In this document: positions 8,388-18,772 of the stretch, one piece after another
How the letters are laid out: each line of letters begins with the position of its first letter
Numbering within the stretch: the first letter of the stretch is position 1
From: Thiocapsa imhoffii
Lineage (GTDB): Bacteria; Pseudomonadota; Gammaproteobacteria; Chromatiales; Chromatiaceae
DNA length: 64,000 nucleotides
Direction: 5' to 3'
Assembly: GCF_016583985.1 (NCBI RefSeq)
Contig: NZ_NRSD01000001.1
Span: 434,001 to 498,000, forward strand
Notes under the pieces: generated by a model
Databases searched by the model: none
What the model was told of the DNA's origin: nothing
Seen by the model: only the letters and a program-made list of their open reading frames with translations
Position numbers and translations under genes: made by a program

Positions 8388-8960
8388 GTGAGTGCTCAAA
8401 TCGTACCGCCACTGATGGCGAACGAGCGAGAGGAGAGTCGGCTGCGCGATGCCGCCGAGCAACTGATTCTAGTCGACGAAGGCGACCGTGAGATCGGTGT
8501 TGGTGCAAAGATTGATGTCCACCACACGGGGCAACTGCATCGTGCCTTTTCGATTCTGGTGTTCAATGCCCGCGATGAGTTGCTCCTTCAGCGCCGCGCC
8601 AATATCAAGTATCACTTTGCGCAGCGATGGTCGAACACCTGCTGCGGTCATCCGCGTCCTGGTGAGGCGACGCTTGATGCGGCCGGGCGTCGCTTGATGG
8701 AAGAGTTCGGCATGAGCGTCCCGCTGATCGAGCGCAGCCAACTGATTTATCGCGCGGAAGATCGTGCCTCTGGGTTGATCGAGCATGAGTATCTGCACGT
8801 CTTTTTTGGTCTTGATAGCGAGCGGCCTCGTCCCGACCCAACAGAAATCGGTGCTTGGCGCTGGATGTCGATCCCCGTCATCCAACGTGCTCTTCGCCAA
8901 CGGCCGGACTGGTTCACACCCTGGTTTGCGCTCTTAATGGAACGCCTCTTCCCGAACTGA
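8388..8960 (+). CDS. idi: Isopentenyl-diphosphate delta-isomerase, type I
   Basis: This 190-residue Nudix-fold protein interconverts isopentenyl and dimethylallyl diphosphate, which are used for carotenoids, the phytol tail of bacteriochlorophyll and quinones. Diagnostic segments are 'HRAFSILVFNARDELLLQR', 'WSNTCCGHPRPGE' with the catalytic Cys, and 'HEYLHVFFG'. GTG 8388 has TGGAG upstream; ATG 8415 is an alternative that would shorten the protein by nine residues. It lies 43 bases after the RuBisCO-like gene, in the photosynthesis region. Confidence 0.92.
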   Translation: MSAQIVPPLMANEREESRLRDAAEQLILVDEGDREIGVGAKIDVHHTGQLHRAFSILVFNARDELLLQRRANIKYHFAQRWSNTCCGHPRPGEATLDAAGRRLMEEFGMSVPLIERSQLIYRAEDRASGLIEHEYLHVFFGLDSERPRPDPTEIGAWRWMSIPVIQRALRQRPDWFTPWFALLMERLFPN

Positions 8961-9337
8961 TCCCGAGCCCGATCGGGCGCGCGATGGTTTCAAGTTGATG
9001 CGATCTCTCGTCTGACGGAAAGCACCTGGAAGTCGCTTCCAGCGAACTCGGCTGTGTCGGTTTCCCGCAGCGATCATCTCCCTGTTCCGTCGATGGTTGC
9101 TTGATTGTCCAGGACTGGTGATTGGTTGGTTCAATCCCAAAATCATCCGACGATCGCGACCACCGATCTGGTGCGGAACGCGGAAACTGGCTCGCATCCC
9201 GATGCACAGTCTCATCGTCCAACTGACGATCCCGCAATCCATTTTCCCGAATGCTTGAGCGGGTCGCGGCCTGAACTCGAGTGCACGGGTCACCTCGAGG
9301 CCGTGAGCACGGGTTTCATTCCCCTTTATTAACCACG
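8961..9337. other. Intergenic region idi-lipA
   Basis: No gene is supported in these 377 bases. GCCCGATCGGGC (8967-8978) is a perfect palindrome just after idi and may end its transcript weakly. CTGGAAG-TCG-CTTCCAG (9026-9042) is a perfect 7-bp stem with a 3-base loop. I see no convincing promoter for lipA. Confidence 0.5.
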
Positions 9338-10348
9338 ATGTCCCGAGCGCCTATGACCGTCGAACACTCCTACCAAGCGCCATCCCGGAACACGCCTGAG
9401 ACCCATCAGCGTGGCCATGAGAAAGTGTCGCGGATCCCGGTCAAGATCGAACCCGCACCCGTGCTGCGCAAACCATCCTGGATTCGCGCCAAGGCGCCGG
9501 TCGGTGAGGGGGTAACGCGGATCAAATCCTTGCTGCGGCAGGCGAAGCTGAACACGGTCTGCGAGGAGGCGATGTGCCCCAATCTTGGGGAGTGCTTCAG
9601 TCACGGGACCGCGACCTTCATGATCCTAGGTGATCTTTGTACGCGACGTTGTCCCTTTTGTGATGTGGCACATGGTCGGCCACAGCCCGTTGACCCGAAT
9701 GAGCCGACCTTGCTTGCCGAGTCCATCGCCGCGATGCGCTTGCGATACGTGGTCATCACTTCCGTGGACCGCGATGACTTGCGCGATGGTGGTGCGTCGC
9801 ACTTTGCTGCCTGCCTGAGCGCGGTCAGAGCGCAGGATCCAACGATCAAACTCGAGGTGTTGGTCCCGGATTTTCGCGGCCGCGAGGACACCGCCCTGGA
9901 TCAGTTCGTTGGCGATGGGATCCCGGATGTGTTCAATCACAACCTCGAAACCGTCCCCCGTCTCTACCGGGAGGTTCGGCCAGGCGCCGACTACCTGGGG
10001 TCACTGCGGTTGCTCCAATCCTTCAAAGCGCGACACCAGACGGTTCCAACCAAATCCGGTTTGATGCTCGGTTTGGGAGAGACCCTGAGTGAAGTCCAGC
10101 AGACGCTGCGCGATCTACGCGATCATGGATGCGACATGCTCACGCTCGGTCAGTATCTTCAGCCCAGTCGAGATCATCTCCCCGTGAAGCGGTTCTGGAC
10201 ACCAGAAGAATTCGATGATTTACGTCGGTTCTCCGAGTCGATCGGATTTTCCAGCGTTGCCAGTGGTCCGATGGTTCGATCCTCGTATCACGCGGACCAA
10301 CAGGCTCGTGAACTGCTAGGTGGGAGTGACGACCATGTTTCATTCTGA
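9338..10348 (+). CDS. lipA: Lipoyl synthase
   Basis: This radical-SAM enzyme inserts two sulfurs into protein-bound octanoate to make the lipoyl group. '[12 protein letters not shown]' (Cys75, 80, 86) binds the auxiliary [4Fe-4S] cluster that is sacrificed as sulfur donor. 'CTRRCPFC' (Cys101, 105, 108) binds the radical-SAM cluster. The C-terminal 'VRSSYHADQ' segment is also typical. ATG 9338 gives 336 residues; ATG 9353 is a possible later start, and neither has a strong ribosome site. The end overlaps the next gene by 14 bases. Confidence 0.95.
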   Translation: MSRAPMTVEHSYQAPSRNTPETHQRGHEKVSRIPVKIEPAPVLRKPSWIRAKAPVGEGVTRIKSLLRQAKLNTVCEEAMCPNLGECFSHGTATFMILGDLCTRRCPFCDVAHGRPQPVDPNEPTLLAESIAAMRLRYVVITSVDRDDLRDGGASHFAACLSAVRAQDPTIKLEVLVPDFRGREDTALDQFVGDGIPDVFNHNLETVPRLYREVRPGADYLGSLRLLQSFKARHQTVPTKSGLMLGLGETLSEVQQTLRDLRDHGCDMLTLGQYLQPSRDHLPVKRFWTPEEFDDLRRFSESIGFSSVASGPMVRSSYHADQQARELLGGSDDHVSF

Positions 10349-11201
10349 TCACAACGACCTGACACCGAGCGATGCCACCATCATGGCAACCGCAACTGGC
10401 GAGGTTGCTATGCATCCGCAACTCTCTGGCGCGGGGGATGCTGAGTCAGCCGCGACCAAGGCATGCCGGGAGGGAGGAGAGCCGCCGCTGCTCGGGCCGC
10501 GTCGCTTCGCGGCGCGCTGCCGGCAGTTGTTCGCGTTACGCCGACGCCGCTGGGTCGTCTGGTCGGTGCGGTTGTTTGGTCTTCTGACACTCGTGCTCAT
10601 TGGAGCCTGGCTGTGGTCTGCCTATGGTTGGGGCCTGGCCACCTTTTGGGATTGGACGAGCCACGCGCATCCAGTGCCCTTTTTCGTACTGCTTGCGCTC
10701 CTGCCCGCGATCGGATTTCCGACCTCGCCCTTCTATTTGCTCGCGGGGGCAACCTTTGGAACCAGTGTGGCACTGATCGGTTCGGCGCTCAGTCTTGCCG
10801 CCTACCTTATGTTGTCCTGGTGGATCGGGCACACGGGGCTGCGCCCATGGATCGAACGACGTCTTGCACGAACGTCGTTCAAAATGCCGACCTTGGCCTC
10901 TCCTGCTCAGGCGATTCAATTCGCACTCCTCGTCAAGATGGCCCCCGGCGTGCCAGCGACTCTGAAAACCTACGTGCTGTGCATCAGCGGGATCCGCTTT
11001 GCGGTGTATTTCGTGGTCTCCTTCACCGTATCGCTCCTGTATGCCGGTCTCTTCATCCTGCTCGGTGAATCCATGTTGGAGCATGATTTCGGTCGTCTCG
11101 GCGGGGTGCTGCTTGCGATCGGGTTCCTTGGCGCGCTGATCTGGTGGGTCCGTCGACGCCTCAGCGCAGCGGGGAAGCCAGGCCTAACCCGTCAGTCGTA
11201 G
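10335..11201 (+). CDS. TVP38/TMEM64 (VTT domain) membrane protein
   Basis: The 288-residue protein has a basic, poorly conserved N-terminus (about 65 residues) and then several membrane helices. It carries the SNARE-associated/VTT signature '[18 protein letters not shown]' and '[16 protein letters not shown]'. Homologues are DedA/TVP38-type proteins linked to lipid scrambling or envelope homeostasis; the precise function here is unknown. ATG 10335 is preceded by GGGAG eight bases upstream; the frame could open at GTG 10320. It overlaps lipA by 14 bases, suggesting co-transcription. Confidence 0.8.
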   Translation: MFHSDHNDLTPSDATIMATATGEVAMHPQLSGAGDAESAATKACREGGEPPLLGPRRFAARCRQLFALRRRRWVVWSVRLFGLLTLVLIGAWLWSAYGWGLATFWDWTSHAHPVPFFVLLALLPAIGFPTSPFYLLAGATFGTSVALIGSALSLAAYLMLSWWIGHTGLRPWIERRLARTSFKMPTLASPAQAIQFALLVKMAPGVPATLKTYVLCISGIRFAVYFVVSFTVSLLYAGLFILLGESMLEHDFGRLGGVLLAIGFLGALIWWVRRRLSAAGKPGLTRQS

Positions 11202-11306
11202 CGGCTTGCAGGTGAACGACGGTTCGGTGACCTACTCGTCGTTTGCCGTTTCGCCCCTCGGCCGGTCCCAGGTTGCGTTGGGCAGCGTGGCGCGCCGTCT
11301 TCCCGG

Positions 11307-12347
11307 TCACCCTTGGCCCTCGGGAGGCAGATGTGCGCTGTAACGCTCCATGAGATAGCACAAACAATCTTGCCGAATGACGACTTCATTGCGGGTTAGC
11401 ATTGAGGGCATCACGGATTGACGCAGCCGGAGTTCTTGGCCCTGCACGTGGAAAAACTGCGAGCCGACGTCGCGGCCCTGCTCATCACGGACATCCAAGA
11501 GGATGTCGGTCCCCTGTGCGATGCGTCCAAATGCCATGCCCGCTGGCAGTTCGCAAAAATTGAGCTGCTCAAGACTCGGGCTCAACTGCAGTGCGGCCTC
11601 ATCAGGGGCGAAGGCGAATGCAACCTCGTCGCGGATCTTGACCTGGGCGACGGTATGAAAGAGATCAATATCTTGTGGTGCAACCGGATGGGGTGAGATG
11701 CGGGCAAGATGGAGTGCCGCGTCGATGAAGCGACGCGCGTGTTCAACCCCCTGCTTCTCACCGACCTTGCCGCATTCAACCGTGACGGACGGGCCGAGTT
11801 CCGCCATTGCCAGCGACTGCACCCCGGTCGGTCGGATGAAATAGACCAGCGTCCGTCCGAACAGGCTCGCAAGATTCAGAAAGCGATGATCGATCCGATT
11901 GATGCACGCATAGTGCGGGTTCAGTCCGGTGTTGTTGTGGAGGTCGAGACTGGCGAAGATGCCCCGGCGCGCCATGATGTCGACGACGCGGGCCATCAGA
12001 TCATGCTCGGGTGTATGCGGTAGATGCGTGCCGGGCCAGACGCGGTTGTAATCCGGTTGCCCCGGCAGATGTCGCACCCCCGCGGCGGCGGCACTGACGT
12101 TCCCGATGAAGAGGCTCAAGGCCCGCGGCAGCCGCGGTTCGCCGTAGCGTGCAAGTCGCTCGCTCAGGAGCGCTCGCACGGCATCCCAGCCGACGGGTTC
12201 GTTCCCGTGCAACAGGACCGAGACGAACAGCGCGGGCTCACGCGCACCAGGGAGATGGATCAGGGTGGGGGCGCCGAGTAATGCATTCAGTTCATGACTC
12301 GTCGCGTCGAGGATCCCGCTCGGAAGCTGGTCGAACTCTTGCAGCAT
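11307..12347 (-). CDS. M14-family zinc hydrolase, succinylglutamate desuccinylase/aspartoacylase type
   Basis: This 346-residue protein shows zinc-carboxypeptidase-like motifs: 'LLHGNEPVGWDA' (His and Glu ligands) and 'SLDLHNNTG' (third His), then 'VTVECG' near the putative catalytic region. The family removes acyl groups from N-acyl amino acids or trims peptides. It lies downstream of a GCS2-type ligase on the same strand, 310 bases apart. Such hydrolases occur beside amidoligases in other bacteria, so the two may act on one small peptide. Neither an arginine catabolic cluster nor other ast genes are present, arguing against a classical AstE role. Confidence 0.75.
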   Translation of the reverse strand: MLQEFDQLPSGILDATSHELNALLGAPTLIHLPGAREPALFVSVLLHGNEPVGWDAVRALLSERLARYGEPRLPRALSLFIGNVSAAAAGVRHLPGQPDYNRVWPGTHLPHTPEHDLMARVVDIMARRGIFASLDLHNNTGLNPHYACINRIDHRFLNLASLFGRTLVYFIRPTGVQSLAMAELGPSVTVECGKVGEKQGVEHARRFIDAALHLARISPHPVAPQDIDLFHTVAQVKIRDEVAFAFAPDEAALQLSPSLEQLNFCELPAGMAFGRIAQGTDILLDVRDEQGRDVGSQFFHVQGQELRLRQSVMPSMLTRNEVVIRQDCLCYLMERYSAHLPPEGQG

Positions 12348-12657
12348 GATGTCTTGTCGTCGATATGGTTGCCACGCGATCGCCGCTCGTGGTGACGGCG
12401 TTCAGTGCTCACTCGGGGCGGTCCTCACGCCTGTTCGGTGGAGTCAACCTGGTTTGGTCCGGCCGCCCTCGATCCATAGAGACCATACCATCTCGACGGT
12501 GCGTTCGCCCGCTTTCAGTGCGCGCCGCGCGAACGCCGCCTAGACTGAATCGTCCCGGCGACGGACCGGACCGAGCCGCGGTGAATCGATGTTGGCTCGG
12601 CGCAGGATCTGCCGTTGAGCTGGCTCCGCTGACATCCGATGGGGTTGGCTGGAATCG
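12348..12657. other. Intergenic region, nothing recognised
   Basis: These 310 bases separate the GCS2-type gene from the downstream M14 hydrolase gene. I found no frame with protein-like composition, no strong hairpin and no clear promoter. Confidence 0.5.
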
Positions 12658-14073
12658 CTAGACCCATTCATGAACCGGCGTTCCTCGACGTTGTCGCTCG
12701 AGATAAGCGGCCGTCAGATCGCTCAGATCTCGGCGATGTTGCGCGACCCATTGGCGCTGCCAGGATGAGCCCGTGCGCTCGTTCCGGACCCGGCCCGCGA
12801 TGATCCCCAACCAGTATTGAGCCTCCGCCGGATCGACTCCAAGCCGTCTGAGACCGCGCGCGGCGCGGGGAACAAGATCTTCCCGCAGAATCTGAACGAC
12901 GGGTTGCTGGTGGCCATCGAGCCACTGGATCTCGGCGTCGAGACCGTCGCGGGCGCAACGATAGAAGGCGACCCGGCTTTGCGCGAAGGGGATGCGTCGT
13001 TCGGGGGGCTCGTCCTGCTGCGCCAAATCGCTGACCGCGCCGAGATAGAGGGCGGCGTTCGCCACCATATCGACGACGGTTGGCCCGGCGGGCAGCACTC
13101 GGTGCTCGATTCGGAGGTGGGCACGGCCATCCGGATCAAAGCCTAGTAGAGGTCGATTCCAACGCCAAATGGTGCCGTTGTGAAGACGCAGATGGGGCAG
13201 GCTGTGCGTGGCGTCCTCGAGACGCGCCGGAAGCAAAATCGGGTAACGATCGAGATTGGCGCGGAAGGTCTCCATGATCGAGCACTCGGCGTAGCGAAAG
13301 CCGAAGTTAACGCGCTCCTGTAAAATAGGGCCACCGATGGACACGGCCTGCTCGAACAGCGGGATCCGTGTTTCACTCCATAGATCGCGACCGAAGAGAT
13401 ACGGCGAATTGGCGCTGATCGCGACCATCAAACCACTGATGATTTTCGACGCGTTGTAGACGCGGGCCGCGGTCTCTGGCGTGACGCGGAGATGGATCTG
13501 GAAGGAGGTGGCGGCAGCCTCCAACATCACATCATGTCGCGTCAATTCGAGACGCTCGTGCCCATCGATGACGAGCCCGAGCGGGAGTCCTCGGCGGAGC
13601 GAGAAAATTCGTTGGTTGAGCGCTTGATAGCGCAGTCTTGGGGTCATGGCCTCCAGGGTGAGGTGTTCAGGCAGCACCGTCGGCAAGATCCCGATCATCA
13701 TCAGGCGTGTCCCGAGCCCGGCGGCAACCCGGTTGCAGCGCTCCAGTGTCCGCGTCAGGGCTTCGGCGAGGCGGGTGAGACTGGCACCGCGCAATGGGAC
13801 GGGGGCACCATTGATCTCGACGTTGAAGCGCGCCAGCTCGGCGACCACCAAGGGATCGTCGAGACCGGCGAGCAAGGTCTCTGCCTTGGGAGCCGGCTGC
13901 ATCTGTGGATCGACGAGCCAGGTCTCGAGCTCGAACCCCACGGTCGGTTCCGCCGTGGCGAAACGTGCCGACGCGAACCACTCTTCGAGCTGGTCGGTCT
14001 CGGCGTTGAGTCGGGAGGCGAAGCGTTCGAAATCCTCCTCGGTGAAGGCGGCCTGACTGATCTCCTGGCCCAT
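12658..14073 (-). CDS. Glutamate-cysteine ligase family 2 (GCS2) protein
   Basis: This 471-residue protein has the GCS2 core: 'TVGFELETWLVDP' near residue 44 with Glu residues expected to bind metal, 'FNVEIN', 'TSFQIHLRV', and 'EHRVLPAGPT' further on. GCS2 enzymes form amide bonds between a carboxylate and an amine, as in gamma-glutamylcysteine synthesis. Chromatiaceae make glutathione amide, so a thiol role is possible, but the neighbouring M14 hydrolase also suits a separate peptide product. The start follows murU by 75 bases on the same strand. Confidence 0.7.
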   Translation of the reverse strand: MGQEISQAAFTEEDFERFASRLNAETDQLEEWFASARFATAEPTVGFELETWLVDPQMQPAPKAETLLAGLDDPLVVAELARFNVEINGAPVPLRGASLTRLAEALTRTLERCNRVAAGLGTRLMMIGILPTVLPEHLTLEAMTPRLRYQALNQRIFSLRRGLPLGLVIDGHERLELTRHDVMLEAAATSFQIHLRVTPETAARVYNASKIISGLMVAISANSPYLFGRDLWSETRIPLFEQAVSIGGPILQERVNFGFRYAECSIMETFRANLDRYPILLPARLEDATHSLPHLRLHNGTIWRWNRPLLGFDPDGRAHLRIEHRVLPAGPTVVDMVANAALYLGAVSDLAQQDEPPERRIPFAQSRVAFYRCARDGLDAEIQWLDGHQQPVVQILREDLVPRAARGLRRLGVDPAEAQYWLGIIAGRVRNERTGSSWQRQWVAQHRRDLSDLTAAYLERQRRGTPVHEWV

Positions 14074-14148
14074 GTCCAGTCTCCGCGTCCATCCAAGATA
14101 CCCACTAGTATGGTTGGGGTTTGCTCAAACCGATAGGGGGCGGTGCCG

Positions 14149-14910
<762 letters not shown>

Positions 14911-15095
14911 TCAGCCATCTGAGCGGTGTCGGAATCAGCACCAGTGTCTGCCGCTCCTCTCAGCTCTTGTGGTCAGACCGATTCGTCCGTTTTCACCTTG
15001 GGCGCCAACATGGTAGCCTGCGTCTCCAGCCTTGCTCGATCGCGCTATCGAGCGACCATGCCACGACGCTTGCGATCAATTGGGTTGCTGGTTCG

Positions 15096-15401
15096 ATGAC
15101 GGAGTCCACAGCACATCTCAGTGACATCTTGCCGATCCTGGTTCGGCTTTGCGCCGATCTCTATTCAGAAACGGCGGGGTTCAGCGAACAAACAGCCGAC
15201 GCGCAGCTTTGGTACAACCGCGGTTATGCCAACGGACTCGCCGCCGCTCTGCACGAGTGTGGTCACGGCGATGCCCTCTCGTCAATCGGGGTCCTCGACC
15301 CACCCGATGTGGTTTCCCCACACGCTCTGCTGCCGTGGGGTAAGGCCTATCGACACGGCTTCGAGATGGGGCACCGTGAGACCCTCGATGTGATGGGATA
15401 G
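15096..15401 (+). CDS. Conserved-looking hypothetical protein, 101 residues
   Basis: I do not recognise this family. The protein contains two similar short segments, 'YNRGYANGLAAAL' and 'GKAYRHGFEMGHRE', of the form aromatic-x-x-Gly with helical spacing. Composition is protein-like and soluble, with no signal peptide. ATG 15096 is chosen because the sequence before it is low in quality; there is no strong ribosome site. The stop lies in the GGATA repeat just before xth, 17 bases upstream of it. Confidence 0.6.
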   Translation: MTESTAHLSDILPILVRLCADLYSETAGFSEQTADAQLWYNRGYANGLAAALHECGHGDALSSIGVLDPPDVVSPHALLPWGKAYRHGFEMGHRETLDVMG

Positions 15402-15414
15402 GATAGGATAGGAT
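15396..15414 (+). repeat. GGATA pentanucleotide tandem repeat
   Basis: GGATA occurs three times in tandem (15396-15410) and continues with GGAT (15411-15414). The first copy contains the stop codon of the upstream frame, and the last AGGA (15410-15413) serves as ribosome site for xth. A change in copy number would leave the upstream stop in place but alter the distance between the two genes. Confidence 0.9.
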
Positions 15415-15418
15415 CAGA

Positions 15419-16237
15419 GTGTTTAAAATCATCTCGTTCAATATCAATGGAATCCGCGCACGACCACACCAGCTGGAGGCCATTCGGTCCATCCACGATC
15501 CCGATGTGGTTGGTCTGCAAGAGTGCAAGGTGGCTGATGAATCCTTCCCGGCGGAACAGGTGCGCGAGCTGGGCTTCATGCCGCACTTTCACGGGCAGAA
15601 GTCCCACTATGGCGTCGCACTGCTGAGTCGGCACGAACCGCTAGCGATCGAGAAGGGGTTTCCGGGTGATGCGATCGATGCGCAACGACGTGCCATCACC
15701 GGCCGCTACGCACTGCCGAACGGTGGCGAAATCACCGTGATCAATGGCTATTTTCCGCAAGGTGAAAGTCGCAATCACCCGACGAAGTTTCCGAACAAAC
15801 GCCAGTTCTACGCCGATCTTGCGGCCTATCTTCGGGAGTGCTGCTCGCCCGATCAGAACCTCGTGGTCCTGGGTGATATGAATGTTGCGCCACTCGATCT
15901 GGATATCGGAATCGGTCCCGAGAATGCGAAACGTTGGCTGCGGACCGGGAAATGCAGTTTCCTGCCGGAGGAGCGTGAATGGCTGCGCGGCCTGATGGAC
16001 TGGGGGCTCTGGGATGCCTATCGCTTGGTCCACCCAGACGTCAGCGATCGATTCAGTTGGTTCGATTACCGTTCCCGCGGGTTCGAGCGTGAACCCAAGC
16101 ATGGGCTCAGGATCGATCATCTGCTCGTGTCCGCGCCACTGCGCGAGCGCCTGTTGGAGGTCGAAATCGACTACGAGACCCGGAGCATGGAGAAACCCTC
16201 CGACCATTGTCCGGTATGGGCCACGTTCGATCTCTGA
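15419..16237 (+). CDS. xth: Exodeoxyribonuclease III
   Basis: This 272-residue protein belongs to the AP endonuclease/exonuclease III family of base-excision repair. Motifs visible: '[15 protein letters not shown]', '[10 protein letters not shown]' with the metal-binding Glu, '[15 protein letters not shown]' with Asp and Asn of the active site, and '[11 protein letters not shown]' with the catalytic Asp-His at the end. The start is GTG 15419, with AGGA five bases upstream within the GGATA repeat. Confidence 0.92.
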   Translation: MFKIISFNINGIRARPHQLEAIRSIHDPDVVGLQECKVADESFPAEQVRELGFMPHFHGQKSHYGVALLSRHEPLAIEKGFPGDAIDAQRRAITGRYALPNGGEITVINGYFPQGESRNHPTKFPNKRQFYADLAAYLRECCSPDQNLVVLGDMNVAPLDLDIGIGPENAKRWLRTGKCSFLPEEREWLRGLMDWGLWDAYRLVHPDVSDRFSWFDYRSRGFEREPKHGLRIDHLLVSAPLRERLLEVEIDYETRSMEKPSDHCPVWATFDL

Positions 16238-16400
16238 GGCGGAGGGCCGGTCATGCGCGGGCATGTGTCACCTCTGGTGAAGCGATGACGCGGGACGCTC
16301 GGTGGGCGGCGTCCCTCTTCCTCACTCCTAGTTCGGGCGCGGACGGGATAAGTCCGACACGGCCACGATGGGCAGGCCGACTCGCGCACGGGATCGCCCG

Positions 16401-17297
16401 ATGGACGCTGTGACGACGACCGCGCGTCACCCCATCGGCGTCTTCGATTCGGGAGTGGGTGGCCTGTCCGTGTTGGCCGAGATTCGCCGCGCCTTGCCGG
16501 ATGAAGACCTGCTCTATGTCGCCGATTCGGCGTACGCGCCCTATGGTGATCAAGCACTCGCGATGATCGAAGGGCGCTCGGTGGCCATCAGTTCCTTCCT
16601 GCTTACGCAGGGGGCGAAGGCGATCGTGGTGGCCTGTAACACCGCGACGGGCGTGGCGGCGCGGGTCTTACGCAGTCGCTTCAAGGTTCCCGTGATTGCG
16701 ATGGAGCCGGCGGTCAAACCGGCGGTGGCGCGCACGCGCAGCGGTGTCGTCGGCGTCCTGGCGACGCGTCGAACGCTCATGAGCGAGACCTTTGCACAGT
16801 TACGCGAGCGGCTCGACACAAGCGTGATGATTCTCCCGCAAGCCTGTCCTGGATTGGTCGAGCGCGTCGAGGCGGGTGATCTCGATGGCAAGCACACCCG
16901 TGCGCTCTTGCTCAGCTATCTCGAACCCCTGTTGTATCGCGGTGCCGATACGCTGGTGTTGGGCTGTACGCACTACCCGCATCTGAGTGCAACGATTCGT
17001 GATCTCGTCGGGCCAGAGATCCAACTGCTGGACTCGGGTGCCGCAGTCGCGCGCCAGGTGCGGCGGCGTCTGGCGGAACAGGGACTGGTCGCGCCGCCGG
17101 GACGTCCCGGTCGCACGCGTTTTTGGACGAGCGGCCAGCCCGATCGGATCGCGCCGGTGATGGCGCGCCTGTGGGGCGCGGAGGTGGCGCTCGAGCTCCT
17201 CTCGCCCGCGGTGTGCGGAGCCGATGTCGCAGCCGACTGGCCACCAGAGCGGTCTGCAAACTGGATCGGTTCCGCAGCGAGCGACAGCGTCTGCTGA
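16401..17297 (+). CDS. murI: Glutamate racemase
   Basis: This enzyme makes D-glutamate for peptidoglycan. The two catalytic Cys are in 'VVACNTATG' and 'LGCTHYPHL'; the N-terminal 'IGVFDSGVGGLSVL' is diagnostic. ATG 16401 gives 298 residues and starts just before the conserved core; ATG 16368 in the same frame adds only a low-quality Arg-rich stretch. A stem GGGACGC/GCGTCCC (16292-16315) lies between xth and this gene. It faces mtaB tail to tail. Confidence 0.93.
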   Translation: MDAVTTTARHPIGVFDSGVGGLSVLAEIRRALPDEDLLYVADSAYAPYGDQALAMIEGRSVAISSFLLTQGAKAIVVACNTATGVAARVLRSRFKVPVIAMEPAVKPAVARTRSGVVGVLATRRTLMSETFAQLRERLDTSVMILPQACPGLVERVEAGDLDGKHTRALLLSYLEPLLYRGADTLVLGCTHYPHLSATIRDLVGPEIQLLDSGAAVARQVRRRLAEQGLVAPPGRPGRTRFWTSGQPDRIAPVMARLWGAEVALELLSPAVCGADVAADWPPERSANWIGSAASDSVC

Positions 17298-17365
17298 CGA
17301 TCAGCGCGCCCGGCAGCAAGACGCCGTGACCGATCAGAGGACCGCGGATGCACGGAGCACCGATC

Positions 17366-18772
17366 TCAACGACGCCTTGAGGGCGGGTGTGGCTCGCTGT
17401 GGGCTGGGGGGCAAGGCCGTGCGCGGTGCGCGGTCGCGGCGTCCTCGATCGGCTCGCCGACCAATGATTGGCCATCGCCGGTCAGACCGCTGAGTTGGAC
17501 CTCGAGGATCTGATTCACCTGGATCCGGCTCCCGGCTGTTGCGATCCGCACAGGCAGATAGTCGTCGCTGTAACCCAGCAGCCAGTCCGGCTGAGACGTC
17601 CCGGAATGGCCTTCGCAGAGCACCCGGGTGCGCTGGCCGACACGGCGGCGGAGTCGCTCATGTCGCATGGATTGGGCGAGGGCGCGCAGTTCGGTGAGAC
17701 GCGCTGCTTGCGTGGCGGGATCGACGCGGTGTGACAACTCGGCGGCACGGGTACCGGGTCTTGGGGAGAAGCCGAAGGCATGGATGTCGCCGAATTGCAT
17801 GGCTTGCGCGAAGCTTAGAGTCTGCTGCCAATCTTGATGCGTTTCTCCAGGGAAGCCGACGATGATGTCGGTGGTGATGTTCAGGGCGGGCACCAGGGTC
17901 CGGGCTTGCGCGACGAGACGCGCGAAGTCCTGGGTCTTGCATCGCCTGGCCATGCGTCGCAAGACGGCATCGGACCCACTCTGGAGTGGCAGATGCAGAT
18001 GCGGCAGGAGGCGAGGATCCTCGAACAGTCGCCAGAAGGCATCCTGGAGGTCCCAAGGCTCGAGCGAACCAAGACGGAGCCGGCTGACGTCCGTCTCACG
18101 CAGGATGAGGGTGATGAGTTCGACGAGATCCGGCCCGCGCTCACCGCCATAGCCACCAAGCTGGACCCCGGTGAGCACCACTTCGGTGATGCCCTGTGCG
18201 ACGAGTCGTTCGATCTGCTCCAGGATCTGTTCGGGCGCGCGGCTGCGTTCCTCGCCGCGTGCCTGCGTGGTGATGCAGAAGGTACACTGGTAGCGGCAGC
18301 CATCCTGAACCTTGATGAAGGCGCGCTGACGACCGCGCGCGAGCAGCAGCCCGGCATCGTTCGGGGTCTCGAGCGGGTCGGGCCGGTCTCGGATCCTTTC
18401 CGGTGAGCGGTTCAGTGTCTGCAGCGCGAGTTCGACGAGCCGCTCTTTGTCGTCATTCACCACGACCAGATCGACCGCGCCGGCTGATTCGATGCTCGGG
18501 TCGCCGAGTGTGGCCACACAACCGCTGAGCGCCACGCGCGCTGCTGGATCGGCGCGTTGGCTACGCCGCAAGAGCTGTCGGGATTTGCGCACGGCGGTGT
18601 GTGTCACCGCACAGCTATTGATCACGATCAGATCGGCGTCCTCATTTGTGTCAACGATTTGACACCCCTGATCACGAAATTGTCGTGCCCACTCCTCGGC
18701 CTCGGCTTCGTTGAGTCGACAACCAAGCGTTGCGATGCGCACGCGCGCGCCCCGGGTCGCATCTCGACTCAT
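17366..18772 (-). CDS. mtaB: tRNA t6A37 methylthiotransferase
   Basis: This radical-SAM methylthiotransferase converts t6A37 to ms2t6A in tRNAs. The N-terminal domain has Cys18 ('TLGCRLNEAEAEEW'), Cys54 ('INSCAVT') and Cys85 ('LSGCVA') for the second cluster. 'CRYQCTFC' (Cys159, 163, 166) binds the SAM cluster. The C-terminus fits a TRAM RNA-binding domain. ATG 18772 is chosen because it overlaps the stop of the upstream gene (ATGA), suggesting coupled translation, and the family start follows closely. Confidence 0.9.
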   Translation of the reverse strand: MSRDATRGARVRIATLGCRLNEAEAEEWARQFRDQGCQIVDTNEDADLIVINSCAVTHTAVRKSRQLLRRSQRADPAARVALSGCVATLGDPSIESAGAVDLVVVNDDKERLVELALQTLNRSPERIRDRPDPLETPNDAGLLLARGRQRAFIKVQDGCRYQCTFCITTQARGEERSRAPEQILEQIERLVAQGITEVVLTGVQLGGYGGERGPDLVELITLILRETDVSRLRLGSLEPWDLQDAFWRLFEDPRLLPHLHLPLQSGSDAVLRRMARRCKTQDFARLVAQARTLVPALNITTDIIVGFPGETHQDWQQTLSFAQAMQFGDIHAFGFSPRPGTRAAELSHRVDPATQAARLTELRALAQSMRHERLRRRVGQRTRVLCEGHSGTSQPDWLLGYSDDYLPVRIATAGSRIQVNQILEVQLSGLTGDGQSLVGEPIEDAATAHRARPCPPAHSEPHPPSRRR

